This document shows positions 1 to 6,471 of a DNA stretch of 6,714 nucleotides, in pieces. How positions within the stretch are numbered: the stretch's first letter is position 1; every line of letters starts with the position of its first letter. The notes beneath the pieces are model-generated. The model searched no databases, was not told the DNA's origin, and was given only the letters and a program-made list of their open reading frames with translations. The position numbers and the translations under genes are program-made. The DNA is from a bacterium (lineage in GTDB: Bacteria > Krumholzibacteriota > Krumholzibacteriia > Krumholzibacteriales > WJIX01), in contig JAGHBT010000286.1 of NCBI GenBank assembly GCA_021160845.1, positions 1-6,714 of the forward strand. The letters run 5' to 3'.

Positions 1-434
1 GCATCAGGTTCCGTACACGCCATGGCAGAATCAAGTTCTCGATTACAATATGGAATAAAATACTTTTCCCGCTGATCACCTTTACAACAGGCATCCAGAT
101 AATAAAGATTGGGGGCATCCGGGGGAAGCGTGAAACCATGAGGTGTAAAACCCACTATACTTTTGCTAAGCTCTTCTGTAACCAGGGTTTTTTCGAGCAT
201 GCCAAGACCCTGCCCGCCAAATTTTTCTTCAACTTCAATTCCCCAAAATCCCATATCTTTCGTTATGGAATAAAGCCGTTCCTTATCTTCTTCTGGAAGA
301 AGAGGCCCCGGTTGCGTCCATAAACTCATATCCCTTTCAAGCAGTTTGTCTTCTAAAGGCATAAGCTCTCGTTTTGTAAAGTCCCTCGCGGCGTTTTTCA
401 TCATCATATATTCTTCTGATATACCAAAATCCAT
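1..434 (-). CDS. bbsG: BbsG, (R)-benzylsuccinyl-CoA dehydrogenase, N-terminal part (cut by window edge)
   Basis: An open frame starts at ATG 434-432 and runs off the left edge with 144 whole codons, about a third of a ~400-residue acyl-CoA dehydrogenase. The translation reads like the helical N-terminal domain of that family: a start MDFGISEEYMMMKNAARDF, then EEKFGGQGLG near residues 70-78, the usual GG turn before the next helix. It breaks off in ACTEPDA (residues 139-144 plus a partial codon), the beginning of the flavin-contacting TEP(D)AG segment. A purine-rich GGTGGG ribosome site lies upstream of the ATG. It follows bbsF after 60 bp in the same direction. In known bbs operons this FAD enzyme converts (R)-benzylsuccinyl-CoA to (E)-benzylidenesuccinyl-CoA in the cytoplasm and passes electrons to electron-transferring flavoprotein. 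The family call is firm. Substrate specificity is inferred from the operon, and the catalytic base lies outside the window. Confidence 0.83.
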   Translation of the reverse strand, partial: MDFGISEEYMMMKNAARDFTKRELMPLEDKLLERDMSLWTQPGPLLPEEDKERLYSITKDMGFWGIEVEEKFGGQGLGMLEKTLVTEELSKSIVGFTPHGFTLPPDAPNLYYLDACCKGDQREKYFIPYCNRELDSAMACTEPD

Positions 435-494
435 TATCACCCACCTTTATTATAAAGTTTAAATAAATATCACAAAATCTTTATTGCATTATTA
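435..494 (-). other. bbsF-bbsG spacer with small AT-rich palindrome
   Basis: This 60-bp AT-rich spacer separates the bbsF stop from the bbsG start. It contains a small palindrome at 445-457 (CTTTAT, one centre base, ATAAAG) just upstream of the bbsG ribosome site. The stem is weak, and I see no convincing promoter or U-tract terminator, so readthrough from bbsF is the simplest reading. Confidence 0.4.
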
Positions 495-1721
495 TCAGGT
501 CAGCACATCCTCGGCTTTAAGCTGTGCAAGTTCTTCGTTTGTATACCCTAAAAAGCCGGTTAACACTTCATCCGTATGCTCACCGAGAAGTGGCGCCGCT
601 GTTTTCATTTCACAAGGTGTTTCGGAAAACATAATGGGCACCCTGTTGTAAAGTGTCAAACCAACCTCTGGATGATCCAGATATGACCAGAAATTCCGTT
701 CAATAAGATCTTCATCCTCTACAGCAGCCCTGGCATCATTCACCAGTCCGGCTTTAACACCCCCTGCCAGCAATTGTTTCATCAACTTTGTCGCATATTT
801 ATCCTTTGTCCAGGCTTCAACATATGCATTAAGCTCGTCTTCATTTTCTTTTCTACTGGAAAAGGTGGCAAATTTTTCATCTTCCGCCCATGACGGATTT
901 TCCATCACTTTTTTAAACCGTACCCATTCATCATCTGTAGAGACTGCAATAGCCAACCATTTTCTATATCCAAGTGTTTCATATACACCATGAGGAGCTG
1001 CATTTAAATCACTGCATCCCATGGGGCCCAGATTTTTCCCATTGCTCGCATATACCATACTGTCAAGAGGTTTCATCGCGATAGCAGATTCAAGCTGTGA
1101 TATTGCAACAGTTTGTCCAAGGCCTGTTTTTTCTCTTTGCAGCAAGGCGGCCATGATTCCAAAAAGCGTATGACTTGGAACCATTACATGATCCGTGTAA
1201 TTGGTGCCGGTTCCAAAAGGCATCTCACCCGGATTACCGGCCTGAATTGTCAAGCCGCAAAGTGCATTCAGATTTACCCCAAATCCCATATAAGATTTAT
1301 GGGGTCCGTCTGTTCCCTGCAGACTCATGGTCACAAATATGATACGCGGATTTATCTTTTTTATATCTTCCCATCCGAGATTCCATTTCTCCATCTGCCC
1401 TACACGAAAATTATTGATGACGATATCACTTTTTTCAATTAATCGAATAGCAACTTCTCGTGCCTGGGGAAGGTTCATGTTCAAAGAAATACATTTCTTG
1501 TTGGGATTTCTGTTGGCAAAATACCCGCTTCGTTCAAACCCCTCGGAAATACCATCTTTGAAAGGCCCGCCTCTCCTTAATATATCAGGCCTTTTCGTAC
1601 TTTCAATCTTGATAATCTCAGCGCCGCACTGACCCAAAACATTTGTAGTAATAGGACCGGCACCAACCCATGAGAAATCGCATACAACAAGACCTTCCAA
1701 CGCTTTTCCAAAATCAGACAT
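495..1721 (-). CDS. bbsF: BbsF, succinyl-CoA:(R)-benzylsuccinate CoA-transferase subunit
   Basis: This is a 408-residue family III (CaiB/BaiF type) CoA-transferase, normal length for the family. The N-terminal LVVCDFSWVGAGP and GAEIIKIE match the opening strand-turn and the [AG]AEVIKIE motif. NNFRVG and VTMSLQGTDGP follow, and then YTDHVM, whose Asp (about residue 177) aligns with the catalytic Asp169 of formyl-CoA transferase and CaiB. REKTGLGQ comes next, and GEHTDEVL near the C terminus is also typical. I start at ATG 1721-1719 because an AAAGGAGGG ribosome site sits 8-9 bases before it; the in-frame ATG at 1757 lies deep inside bbsE and has no such site. This start overlaps the bbsE stop by 8 bp, implying translational coupling and matched subunit amounts. 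With BbsE it should form the heteromeric transferase moving CoA from succinyl-CoA to the arylsuccinate. E versus F assignment rests on operon order. Confidence 0.85.
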   Translation of the reverse strand: MSDFGKALEGLVVCDFSWVGAGPITTNVLGQCGAEIIKIESTKRPDILRRGGPFKDGISEGFERSGYFANRNPNKKCISLNMNLPQAREVAIRLIEKSDIVINNFRVGQMEKWNLGWEDIKKINPRIIFVTMSLQGTDGPHKSYMGFGVNLNALCGLTIQAGNPGEMPFGTGTNYTDHVMVPSHTLFGIMAALLQREKTGLGQTVAISQLESAIAMKPLDSMVYASNGKNLGPMGCSDLNAAPHGVYETLGYRKWLAIAVSTDDEWVRFKKVMENPSWAEDEKFATFSSRKENEDELNAYVEAWTKDKYATKLMKQLLAGGVKAGLVNDARAAVEDEDLIERNFWSYLDHPEVGLTLYNRVPIMFSETPCEMKTAAPLLGEHTDEVLTGFLGYTNEELAQLKAEDVLT

Positions 1722-2955
1722 GAATAATTCCCTCCTTTGAAAAAGCCTCAATATCATCTTTTGAATAGTTAAGCTCTTCTAATACTTGAACCGTATGCTC
1801 ACCAAACTTTGGTGCAGGCAAACCAAATCTCCACTCCATTTCTCCAAATTCATAGGGAGCGCCAGGATAGGTTATTTCCCCGCCAAGATTCTCATGTTCG
1901 ATCGTCTGCCAGAATTTTCTATACTTTAACTGCGGGTTTTCAAGTAGATCTTTACCATTATTCAACGGAGTCAAAGCGACTCGATGAGCCTGTCCTTTTT
2001 CATACAAGACCGCCTTATCATACTTTATGGTAAATCGTTGAAAAATCCTGCAAAAAGTAGCGTACCCTTCTTCAGATTCTCTATAGGAAGGATCAATCCA
2101 TTTTGGATCTTCAAACACTTCCCATTCTTCAACATTTTCATTTTTCATCCACTTTGCAAACATGTCCCACATGATCTTATTTTTACCCATGGTGGCAGCT
2201 ACCACAATATAGCCATCTTTACAGGGATGAATGGTTCCTACTCCTGCTTCTTTTCCTCTTCCCCGCCTGATAACACCTTCCAGATCCCAGTATTGTGCCG
2301 CATTTTCGAGTGCCATTCCCACCGATTCCATAGCAGAGACATCAACGAACTGACCCTGCCCGGTTCTCCTGGCATGCAGCAACGCAATGGAACTGCCAAC
2401 CGATGCGTAAGCTTCAGCCATCCTGTACGCTTGATTATCACAAGCTCTCACAGGTTTGTCATTGCCAACACCGGCAAGATATAAAAACCCTCCCATTGCT
2501 GAACAGGTTAGATCGGAGCCCGGATAATCTTCATAAGGGCCGGTACTGCCATAAGGTGTAATAGAAGTCTGAACAAGCTTTGGATTAATTCCCTTAAGAC
2601 GTTCATAGGAAAGTCCCAAGCTGTCTAAATACCCTGGAACACAACTTTCCATAAAAATATCAATACTTTCGATCAGTCTCAGAAAAATTTGTTTTCCCTC
2701 TTCTTTGTTAAGATCCACTACCAGACTTTTTTTATTTCCGTTATAATAAAGAAATTGAAGACTGGCTTCCATATTGTCTTCTTCCTCTTTATAAAAAGGT
2801 CTTTTTTTTCGCAAAGGATCACCAGTAATGGGTTCAAGGTGAATAACCTCCGCGCCCAGTCCGGCATACATCTTTGCAGCATAGGGCCCCAATTCTCCTG
2901 TGAAATCCAGCACTTTCACATCAGATAGGGGGCTATTTTTTTGCTCGCCGTCCAT
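1714..2955 (-). CDS. bbsE: BbsE, succinyl-CoA:(R)-benzylsuccinate CoA-transferase subunit
   Basis: A 413-residue family III CoA-transferase, paralogous to the downstream BbsF. Visible motifs in order: VKVLDFTGELGPYAAKM (residues 13-29), GAEVIHLEP (34-42), NKKSLVVDL (74-82), PYGSTGPYEDYPG (134-146), ACDNQAY with the candidate catalytic Asp173, RRTGQGQFVDVS (196-207) and FGEHTVQVLEEL near the end. A GGGAGGT ribosome site lies 8 bases before the ATG at 2955-2953. The coding region ends inside the start of bbsF (ATGTCTGA overlap). Family members use an aspartyl-CoA thioester intermediate; in the bbs pathway the BbsEF complex activates benzylsuccinate at the expense of succinyl-CoA, which the thiolase step regenerates. 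It lies after the longest gap in the operon (239 bp with a strong hairpin), so its expression relative to bbsABCD may be adjusted. Family is certain; the arylsuccinate substrate is inferred from context. Confidence 0.85.
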   Translation of the reverse strand: MDGEQKNSPLSDVKVLDFTGELGPYAAKMYAGLGAEVIHLEPITGDPLRKKRPFYKEEEDNMEASLQFLYYNGNKKSLVVDLNKEEGKQIFLRLIESIDIFMESCVPGYLDSLGLSYERLKGINPKLVQTSITPYGSTGPYEDYPGSDLTCSAMGGFLYLAGVGNDKPVRACDNQAYRMAEAYASVGSSIALLHARRTGQGQFVDVSAMESVGMALENAAQYWDLEGVIRRGRGKEAGVGTIHPCKDGYIVVAATMGKNKIMWDMFAKWMKNENVEEWEVFEDPKWIDPSYRESEEGYATFCRIFQRFTIKYDKAVLYEKGQAHRVALTPLNNGKDLLENPQLKYRKFWQTIEHENLGGEITYPGAPYEFGEMEWRFGLPAPKFGEHTVQVLEELNYSKDDIEAFSKEGIIHV

Positions 2956-3194
2956 TGTGCATTACCTCCCGACTTTTTCAACAATTCAAGATGTTACAAC
3001 CACATGCGGAGTACTCTATCCTATGATTCACAAACTTTTTTTATCCAACTGACGAGTAATAACCGAACACACAATCACGATTTTCTTCGGAGAATCGTGA
3101 TTGTGTCCCCGGAGTTTACTGAGATTAAACAATATTCGATAATTTGCAACTGACTCTGAATAGTTACTTTTTAAATCTTAATCAGATCAATTTA
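2956..3194 (-). other. Longest intra-operon gap, between bbsD and bbsE
   Basis: This 239-bp stretch encodes nothing I can support. It holds the bbsE ribosome site at its left end and the strong inverted repeat at 3069-3106. The other gaps in the operon range from an 8-bp overlap to 60 bp. On the minus strand I found only weak promoter-like matches, for example TTGGAT with TAGGAT at a 19-bp spacing, which are not enough to call a promoter. Confidence 0.6.
3069..3106. repeat. 14-bp perfect inverted repeat with cTTCGg loop
   Basis: The left arm 3069-3082 (ACACAATCACGATT) is exactly complementary to the right arm 3093-3106. The inner ten bases TTCTTCGGAG can add a G-U, an A-U and a C-G pair, closing a UUCG tetraloop if read in plus-strand RNA. 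In the operon (minus-strand) RNA the same arms pair, with a CGAA loop. Neither side has an immediate run of T, so it is not a textbook intrinsic terminator. It could be a stability or processing element between bbsD and bbsE, a partial attenuator, a protein-binding site, or one copy of a dispersed palindromic repeat. The structure is directly visible; the role is not. Confidence 0.85.
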
Positions 3195-3941
3195 TCATGC
3201 GGAAAACAGACTTCTTCCACCACATACATACAACACCTGACCTGTAACATAACTTGTTTCATCATCAGCAAGATAAAGGATTGTATTTGCGATATCATCT
3301 CCTTCACCGATGCTGCCGCCAGGCTGTTTGGCCGACAAGTAACTCTTTGTCTTTTCCGGTAGCCCATCCCACAATGGGGTCGCAATAAGCCCAGGTGCGA
3401 TACAATTTGAAGTAATACCAAATTTACCCAATTCCAGGGCAATAGTTCTGGTTAAAGAAACCACTCCACCCTTTGCCGAAGAATAGGGGGCCTGTCCAGG
3501 GCCTCCAAGCCACGCCCGCGAAGCAATATTGATAATACGCCCCCGCTTCTGTTCAACCATATGACCATGAACTGCCTGGCTGCATAAAAAAGGGCCTTTT
3601 AGACATATATTTACCGTAATATCCCAGTCCTGTTCGGAAAGTTTTCTCAAAGAACCAGCCCTTTCCATACCGGCATTATTTACAAGAATATCTATAGAAC
3701 CAAAGGCTTCAATGGTTTGGCTCACCATGGACTCTACAGCTGCTTTATTTGAAATATCGGCAACGACACCGATGGCATCGTATCCCTTGTCCCGCATTTC
3801 TTTGACGGTCTGATCGATTTTTTCTTCAGCGATGTCATTAATGACTACTTTAGCACCATTTTTTGCCAGCATAAATGCAGTGTCTCGTCCCATACCACTT
3901 GCCGAACCTGTGATAATCGCAACTCTATTTCTTACACCCAT
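3195..3941 (-). CDS. bbsD: BbsD, catalytic subunit of 2-(alpha-hydroxybenzyl)succinyl-CoA dehydrogenase
   Basis: A classical short-chain dehydrogenase/reductase with a complete set of motifs. Numbered from the chosen start: TGSASGMG nucleotide-binding turn (residues 11-18), Asp36 at the end of strand 2 (favouring NAD over NADP), NNAG (88-91), Asn111, Ser141, YSSAK with Tyr153 and Lys157, and IAPG at about 181-184. ETSYVTGQVLYVCGG is the standard C-terminal segment. I choose ATG 3941-3939 (248 residues) because GGAG lies seven bases before it. The in-frame ATG at 3953, four codons earlier, has only a weak site, and the good GGAG actually lies just after that ATG. The Ser-Tyr spacing is 12, one less than the usual 13. 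With BbsC it should oxidise the hydroxybenzylsuccinyl-CoA to benzoylsuccinyl-CoA with NAD. The function comes from family motifs plus operon position; the substrate is inferred. Confidence 0.86.
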   Translation of the reverse strand: MGVRNRVAIITGSASGMGRDTAFMLAKNGAKVVINDIAEEKIDQTVKEMRDKGYDAIGVVADISNKAAVESMVSQTIEAFGSIDILVNNAGMERAGSLRKLSEQDWDITVNICLKGPFLCSQAVHGHMVEQKRGRIINIASRAWLGGPGQAPYSSAKGGVVSLTRTIALELGKFGITSNCIAPGLIATPLWDGLPEKTKSYLSAKQPGGSIGEGDDIANTILYLADDETSYVTGQVLYVCGGRSLFSA

Positions 3942-3950
3942 TTTTATCTC
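3942..3950 (-). promoter_or_regulatory. Ribosome binding site deciding the bbsD start
   Basis: On the minus strand GGAG followed by ATAAAA stands directly before ATG 3941-3939. Its first bases overlap the alternative ATG at 3953-3951, so that earlier ATG cannot use it. This favours the shorter 248-residue BbsD. Confidence 0.65.
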
Positions 3951-3979
3951 CATATATCTCGTTTAATCATAACAGAATT

Positions 3980-4729
3980 CTAAATCGACATGGAAAAATA
4001 CATACTTTTCCCACCACACACAAAAAATGTCTGACCTGTGATATATTTTGATGTCTCAGAAGCAAAAAAAGTTACAGCACCTGCTACATCTTCAGGTGTA
4101 CCTAATTTTTTAACCGGTATTTTGGCTGCGAGCTTTTCTGCCTGCTCTTCAGACATATCTGATGATTGTATTGTTCCTTTAACGACCCAGTTAACTGTAA
4201 TATGATCTTTTGCCGTCTCAAGCGCAAGAGACCTTGTAAACCCGAGCAACGATGATTTTGCAGCGCTGTATATGGATGTTCGGGCTAATCCCAGATATTC
4301 AATACTTCCAATATTGATTATCCTGCCGTACCCTTGTTTTCGCATGATCGGAATGACTTCTCTAGACAAAAAGAAGGCAGGGTCTATATTATTTTTTACA
4401 CTTTGATGCCAATCCTTGACCTTGATATCCTCAATCTTGCAGTCTGTTTTTACATCTGAATTACTTACAAGAATATCTATCTTCCCATATTTTCCCATCA
4501 CACTGGCAATAGCCTGTTTTGCCCCGGTACAATCGGCAGGGTCAGCGGTTACTCCGTGTGCCGTAATACCAGCTTCTTTGAGTTTTGACACCATGTCTGA
4601 CGTATTTTTACTGTTTATATCCAGTACGGCAAGTTTAGCCCCTTTTGATGCCATCATCGCCGCAATTGCATATCCGATTTCATCACTAGCGGATTCAATC
4701 AATACGACTCTGTCTTTAAAAGTATCCAT
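3980..4729 (-). CDS. bbsC: BbsC, pseudoenzyme-like SDR subunit of 2-(alpha-hydroxybenzyl)succinyl-CoA dehydrogenase
   Basis: A 249-residue short-chain dehydrogenase homologue, paralogous to the next gene, bbsD. The cofactor motifs are degenerate. The TGxxxGxG turn reads ESASDEIG (residues 12-19), the NNAG position reads SNSD (89-92), and the usual PG after strand 6 reads KG (184-185). The catalytic positions nevertheless survive: Asn113/114, Ser142, Tyr154 and Lys158 in YSAAK. The C-terminal half (LGTPEDVAGAVTFFASETS, then TGQTFFVCGG) is ordinary SDR. In the Thauera aromatica BbsCD structure, BbsC is a non-catalytic partner of active BbsD in a heterotetramer, which fits the loss of cofactor binding here. 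An AAGGGAG ribosome site sits about 8 bases before ATG 4729-4727, so the start is secure. It follows bbsB by 55 bp and precedes bbsD by 38 bp. An independent dehydrogenase is possible but unlikely given the broken glycine motif. Confidence 0.84.
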   Translation of the reverse strand: MDTFKDRVVLIESASDEIGYAIAAMMASKGAKLAVLDINSKNTSDMVSKLKEAGITAHGVTADPADCTGAKQAIASVMGKYGKIDILVSNSDVKTDCKIEDIKVKDWHQSVKNNIDPAFFLSREVIPIMRKQGYGRIINIGSIEYLGLARTSIYSAAKSSLLGFTRSLALETAKDHITVNWVVKGTIQSSDMSEEQAEKLAAKIPVKKLGTPEDVAGAVTFFASETSKYITGQTFFVCGGKSMYFSMSI

Positions 4730-4745
4730 TCTTAAATCTCCCTTC

Positions 4746-4779
4746 TCTAATGCAAAATCATTTTAAAGATTCTAATGCA
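4746..4779. repeat. Short direct repeat in bbsB-bbsC spacer
   Basis: The 9-mer TCTAATGCA occurs at 4746-4754 and again at 4771-4779, start points 25 bp apart, inside the 55-bp spacer between bbsB and bbsC. The second copy (in transcription order) lies just upstream of the bbsC ribosome site. It may be a remnant of a small duplication or chance in an AT-rich stretch; no function is evident. Confidence 0.5.
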
Positions 4780-4784
4780 GTACC

Positions 4785-5954
4785 CTACCAGTCACTTGTA
4801 AGCATATGCATTGTACATGCTGCATGCTCAGTACCGGACAAGCCGCCGCCCGTCACATGAGTCATGGCTACCTTGGGAAGCGGATCGACCTGATATCCCT
4901 TGCACTCTCCCCTGAGTTGCTTAACCTGCGATGCTATTTGAGCTGCACCGGAAGCTCCTATTGGATGACCATAAGACAGCATTCCACCCCTCGGGCTTAC
5001 AACGCACTGCCCACCATAGGTTGACTGGCCATCTCGCAAAAATTTCAGGCCTTCCCCTTTTCCACACAACTGCATGCATTCATAATATAGCAATTCTGCA
5101 ATGGTAAAGGCATCATGTAATTCAAGAATATTGACATCTTTAGGATCGACTCCGGATTCTTCATAAAGAATCTTAGATGTCGCTTCAGTTATATCATCAC
5201 CGGTGATATCCCGCGGCCGATTATGATATGGACCGGATGTTACCACCGAGCCTCTTACCCTGACCGCTTTTTTAATACCCAGCTTTTTTATCATTTCTTT
5301 GCTGCATACAACCACAGCACCTGCGCCATCAACAATTCCACAACACTGATGCAATGTCAACGGGTAGGCAATCATTCTTGAACCAATGATCTTTTCTATA
5401 CTATAATCCCCTCCATACGGAGCGTGGGGATTATTTTTCGCATGCCCCCTGTTTTTCTGCGTAATCAATGCAAGGTCTTCAATAGTTGCACCGGTTTCAT
5501 ACATATATCGTGTCGCCCGCATTGCATATTTACCCGTCATAACGGCACCATGAAAACCTTCAATATCATTCCCCGATGGCGCAAATGCCGCACCTGTCGC
5601 CCGATGCATCGTATGATTTTCAGTGCCTACACCCATTGACAATTCCGTCAAACCGCAAGCAACATCTTTTACGGCACAATGTACAGCCATGGCTCCGGCT
5701 GAACAAGCACTTTCAACGTTAATTATAGCAGCTTTACCACAAACGCCAAGATCTCTAAAAACTGTCTGGCCTGTAACCATACCATTCGTAGCATTGCCAA
5801 CATATGCACTTTCAATCATATCAGGTTTATCAATTTTGGAGGCTTTAATCGCCTCAAAAGCCGCCATGCGCCCCAATTCATCATAATCCATTTTCAACTT
5901 GCCGAAAACAGTCTCTCCGACACCTGCGATATATACCTCTCTCTGTAATTTCAT
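4785..5954 (-). CDS. bbsB: BbsB, thiolase subunit of benzoylsuccinyl-CoA thiolase
   Basis: A 389-residue thiolase of the SCP-x-like type, full length for the family. The nucleophile is Cys84 in ESACSAG. His280 lies in ELHDAF and His330 in GHPIGASG, the two active-site histidine motifs. Near the C terminus the classical Cys-x-Gly-Gly loop reads THVTGGGLSG (365-374), so the second catalytic cysteine of acetoacetyl-CoA-type thiolases is absent, as is usual in SCP-x-like members. The AGGGG ribosome site before ATG 5954-5952 overlaps the bbsA stop codon, and only 9 bp separate the genes, pointing to coupled translation. With BbsA it should cleave benzoylsuccinyl-CoA with CoA to benzoyl-CoA and succinyl-CoA, closing the pathway and resupplying BbsEF. 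Family is secure; the substrate is inferred from operon context. Confidence 0.87.
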   Translation of the reverse strand: MKLQREVYIAGVGETVFGKLKMDYDELGRMAAFEAIKASKIDKPDMIESAYVGNATNGMVTGQTVFRDLGVCGKAAIINVESACSAGAMAVHCAVKDVACGLTELSMGVGTENHTMHRATGAAFAPSGNDIEGFHGAVMTGKYAMRATRYMYETGATIEDLALITQKNRGHAKNNPHAPYGGDYSIEKIIGSRMIAYPLTLHQCCGIVDGAGAVVVCSKEMIKKLGIKKAVRVRGSVVTSGPYHNRPRDITGDDITEATSKILYEESGVDPKDVNILELHDAFTIAELLYYECMQLCGKGEGLKFLRDGQSTYGGQCVVSPRGGMLSYGHPIGASGAAQIASQVKQLRGECKGYQVDPLPKVAMTHVTGGGLSGTEHAACTMHMLTSDW

Positions 5955-5963
5955 ATTTTTCCC

Positions 5964-6398
5964 CTATACTTTCTGAAACTTATAACTGATTATCGGAAGA
6001 CCATCTGCATTATTTTTTAACGGGCCTATTGTCAATTCAACTTCTTCGCCACATTTAAATGTTTTAACTTCTCCTGCTAACTGCGCAAAAATTCTAATAT
6101 CCTCAGGCAAATCGATATATCCCATAATATAGGGAGTTTCTAACCCCGGTGCCCCAATATAAATATCAGAAAAACTATACAGAATCCCTTTTCGCGACAG
6201 GGGCACCATTTCAAATTCTTCTCCCCAGCATGTGGGACACGGATTTAGTTTAGGGAAATCAAGTTGTCCGCACTTTTTACATCTGTACGCTTTAAGGTAC
6301 GGTAATCCATCTTCGGGAACCTCCAGCAAATCTGGATGAAAAAATGTAATATCCGGTTCTTTTTCTTTTTCTTTTTTTATTTTCTTTTTTTCAGCCAT
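5964..6398 (-). CDS. bbsA: BbsA, DUF35 Zn-ribbon/OB-fold subunit of benzoylsuccinyl-CoA thiolase
   Basis: A 144-residue DUF35-type protein. After a very Lys/Glu-rich N terminus (residues 3-14) come a helical DLLEVPEDGLPYLKAYRC segment, a rubredoxin-like zinc ribbon with Cys40, Cys43, Cys54 and Cys57, and an OB-fold region (about 65-144) including GILYSFSDIY and PYIMGYIDLP. Such proteins partner with SCP-x-like thiolases; here the partner is bbsB, 9 bp downstream. In the bbs pathway BbsA and BbsB together form the thiolase. It is the first gene of the operon. The start at ATG 6398-6396 follows an excellent AAGGAGAT ribosome site. The coding sequence just after the start is a long A/G tract with two seven-A runs (antisense of 6357-6391). 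It has no catalytic motif of its own. Confidence 0.85.
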   Translation of the reverse strand: MAEKKKIKKEKEKEPDITFFHPDLLEVPEDGLPYLKAYRCKKCGQLDFPKLNPCPTCWGEEFEMVPLSRKGILYSFSDIYIGAPGLETPYIMGYIDLPEDIRIFAQLAGEVKTFKCGEEVELTIGPLKNNADGLPIISYKFQKV

Positions 6399-6471
6399 GT
6401 GGATCTCCTTAATTTATAACTCCTTTTAAAATTAACTGGCCCCGTAAACAGCTCGATACGAACGTTCGTTC
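6399..6471 (-). promoter_or_regulatory. bbs leader with two Shine-Dalgarno-like sites
   Basis: This is the presumed 5' untranslated leader of the operon, about 65-70 bases from the expected start of transcription to the bbsA ATG. It holds the main ribosome site AAGGAGAT (complement of 6403-6410) and a second AAGGAG about 15 bases upstream (complement of 6420-6425). The second has no ATG or GTG at a usable distance, so it may be a standby site or chance. I see no riboswitch-like structure. Confidence 0.5.
6458..6469. promoter_or_regulatory. 12-bp perfect palindrome, putative repressor operator
   Basis: ACGAACGTTCGT at 6458-6469 is a perfect palindrome starting two bases downstream of the -10 box, so it would cover the discriminator and the transcription start. 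A bound protein there would block initiation. The AACG/CGTT half-sites resemble those of many TetR-family operators, so a TetR-like repressor released by a pathway intermediate such as an acyl-CoA is a reasonable guess. No regulator gene is seen in the window. The palindrome is directly visible; the regulator family is inference. Confidence 0.6.

Noticed and set aside
138..323. 61-codon plus-strand frame at the left end
   Set aside because: It is antisense to bbsG, whose acyl-CoA dehydrogenase motifs are clear on the minus strand.
1722..1757. Longer BbsF start at ATG 1757
   Set aside because: The extra 12 residues lie within bbsE coding sequence and have no ribosome site, while ATG 1721 has a strong AAAGGAGGG upstream.
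1984..2484. 166-codon plus-strand frame inside bbsE
   Set aside because: It lies antisense to a clear CoA-transferase gene, has no family motif and shows no ribosome site; it is a shadow frame. The other plus-strand frames within 1113-5886 were dropped for the same reason.
3069..3106. Intrinsic terminator reading of the bbsD-bbsE hairpin
   Set aside because: No run of T follows the stem on either strand, and bbsE-bbsG have no clear promoter of their own, so full termination there would silence them.
2956..3194. Internal promoter upstream of bbsE
   Set aside because: Only poor matches were found (for example TTGGAT/TAGGAT with 19-bp spacing); insufficient to list.
3939..3953. BbsD start at ATG 3953
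   Set aside because: Its upstream sequence is a weak ribosome site; the clear GGAG lies after it and is well placed for ATG 3941. The difference is only four residues, so some doubt remains.
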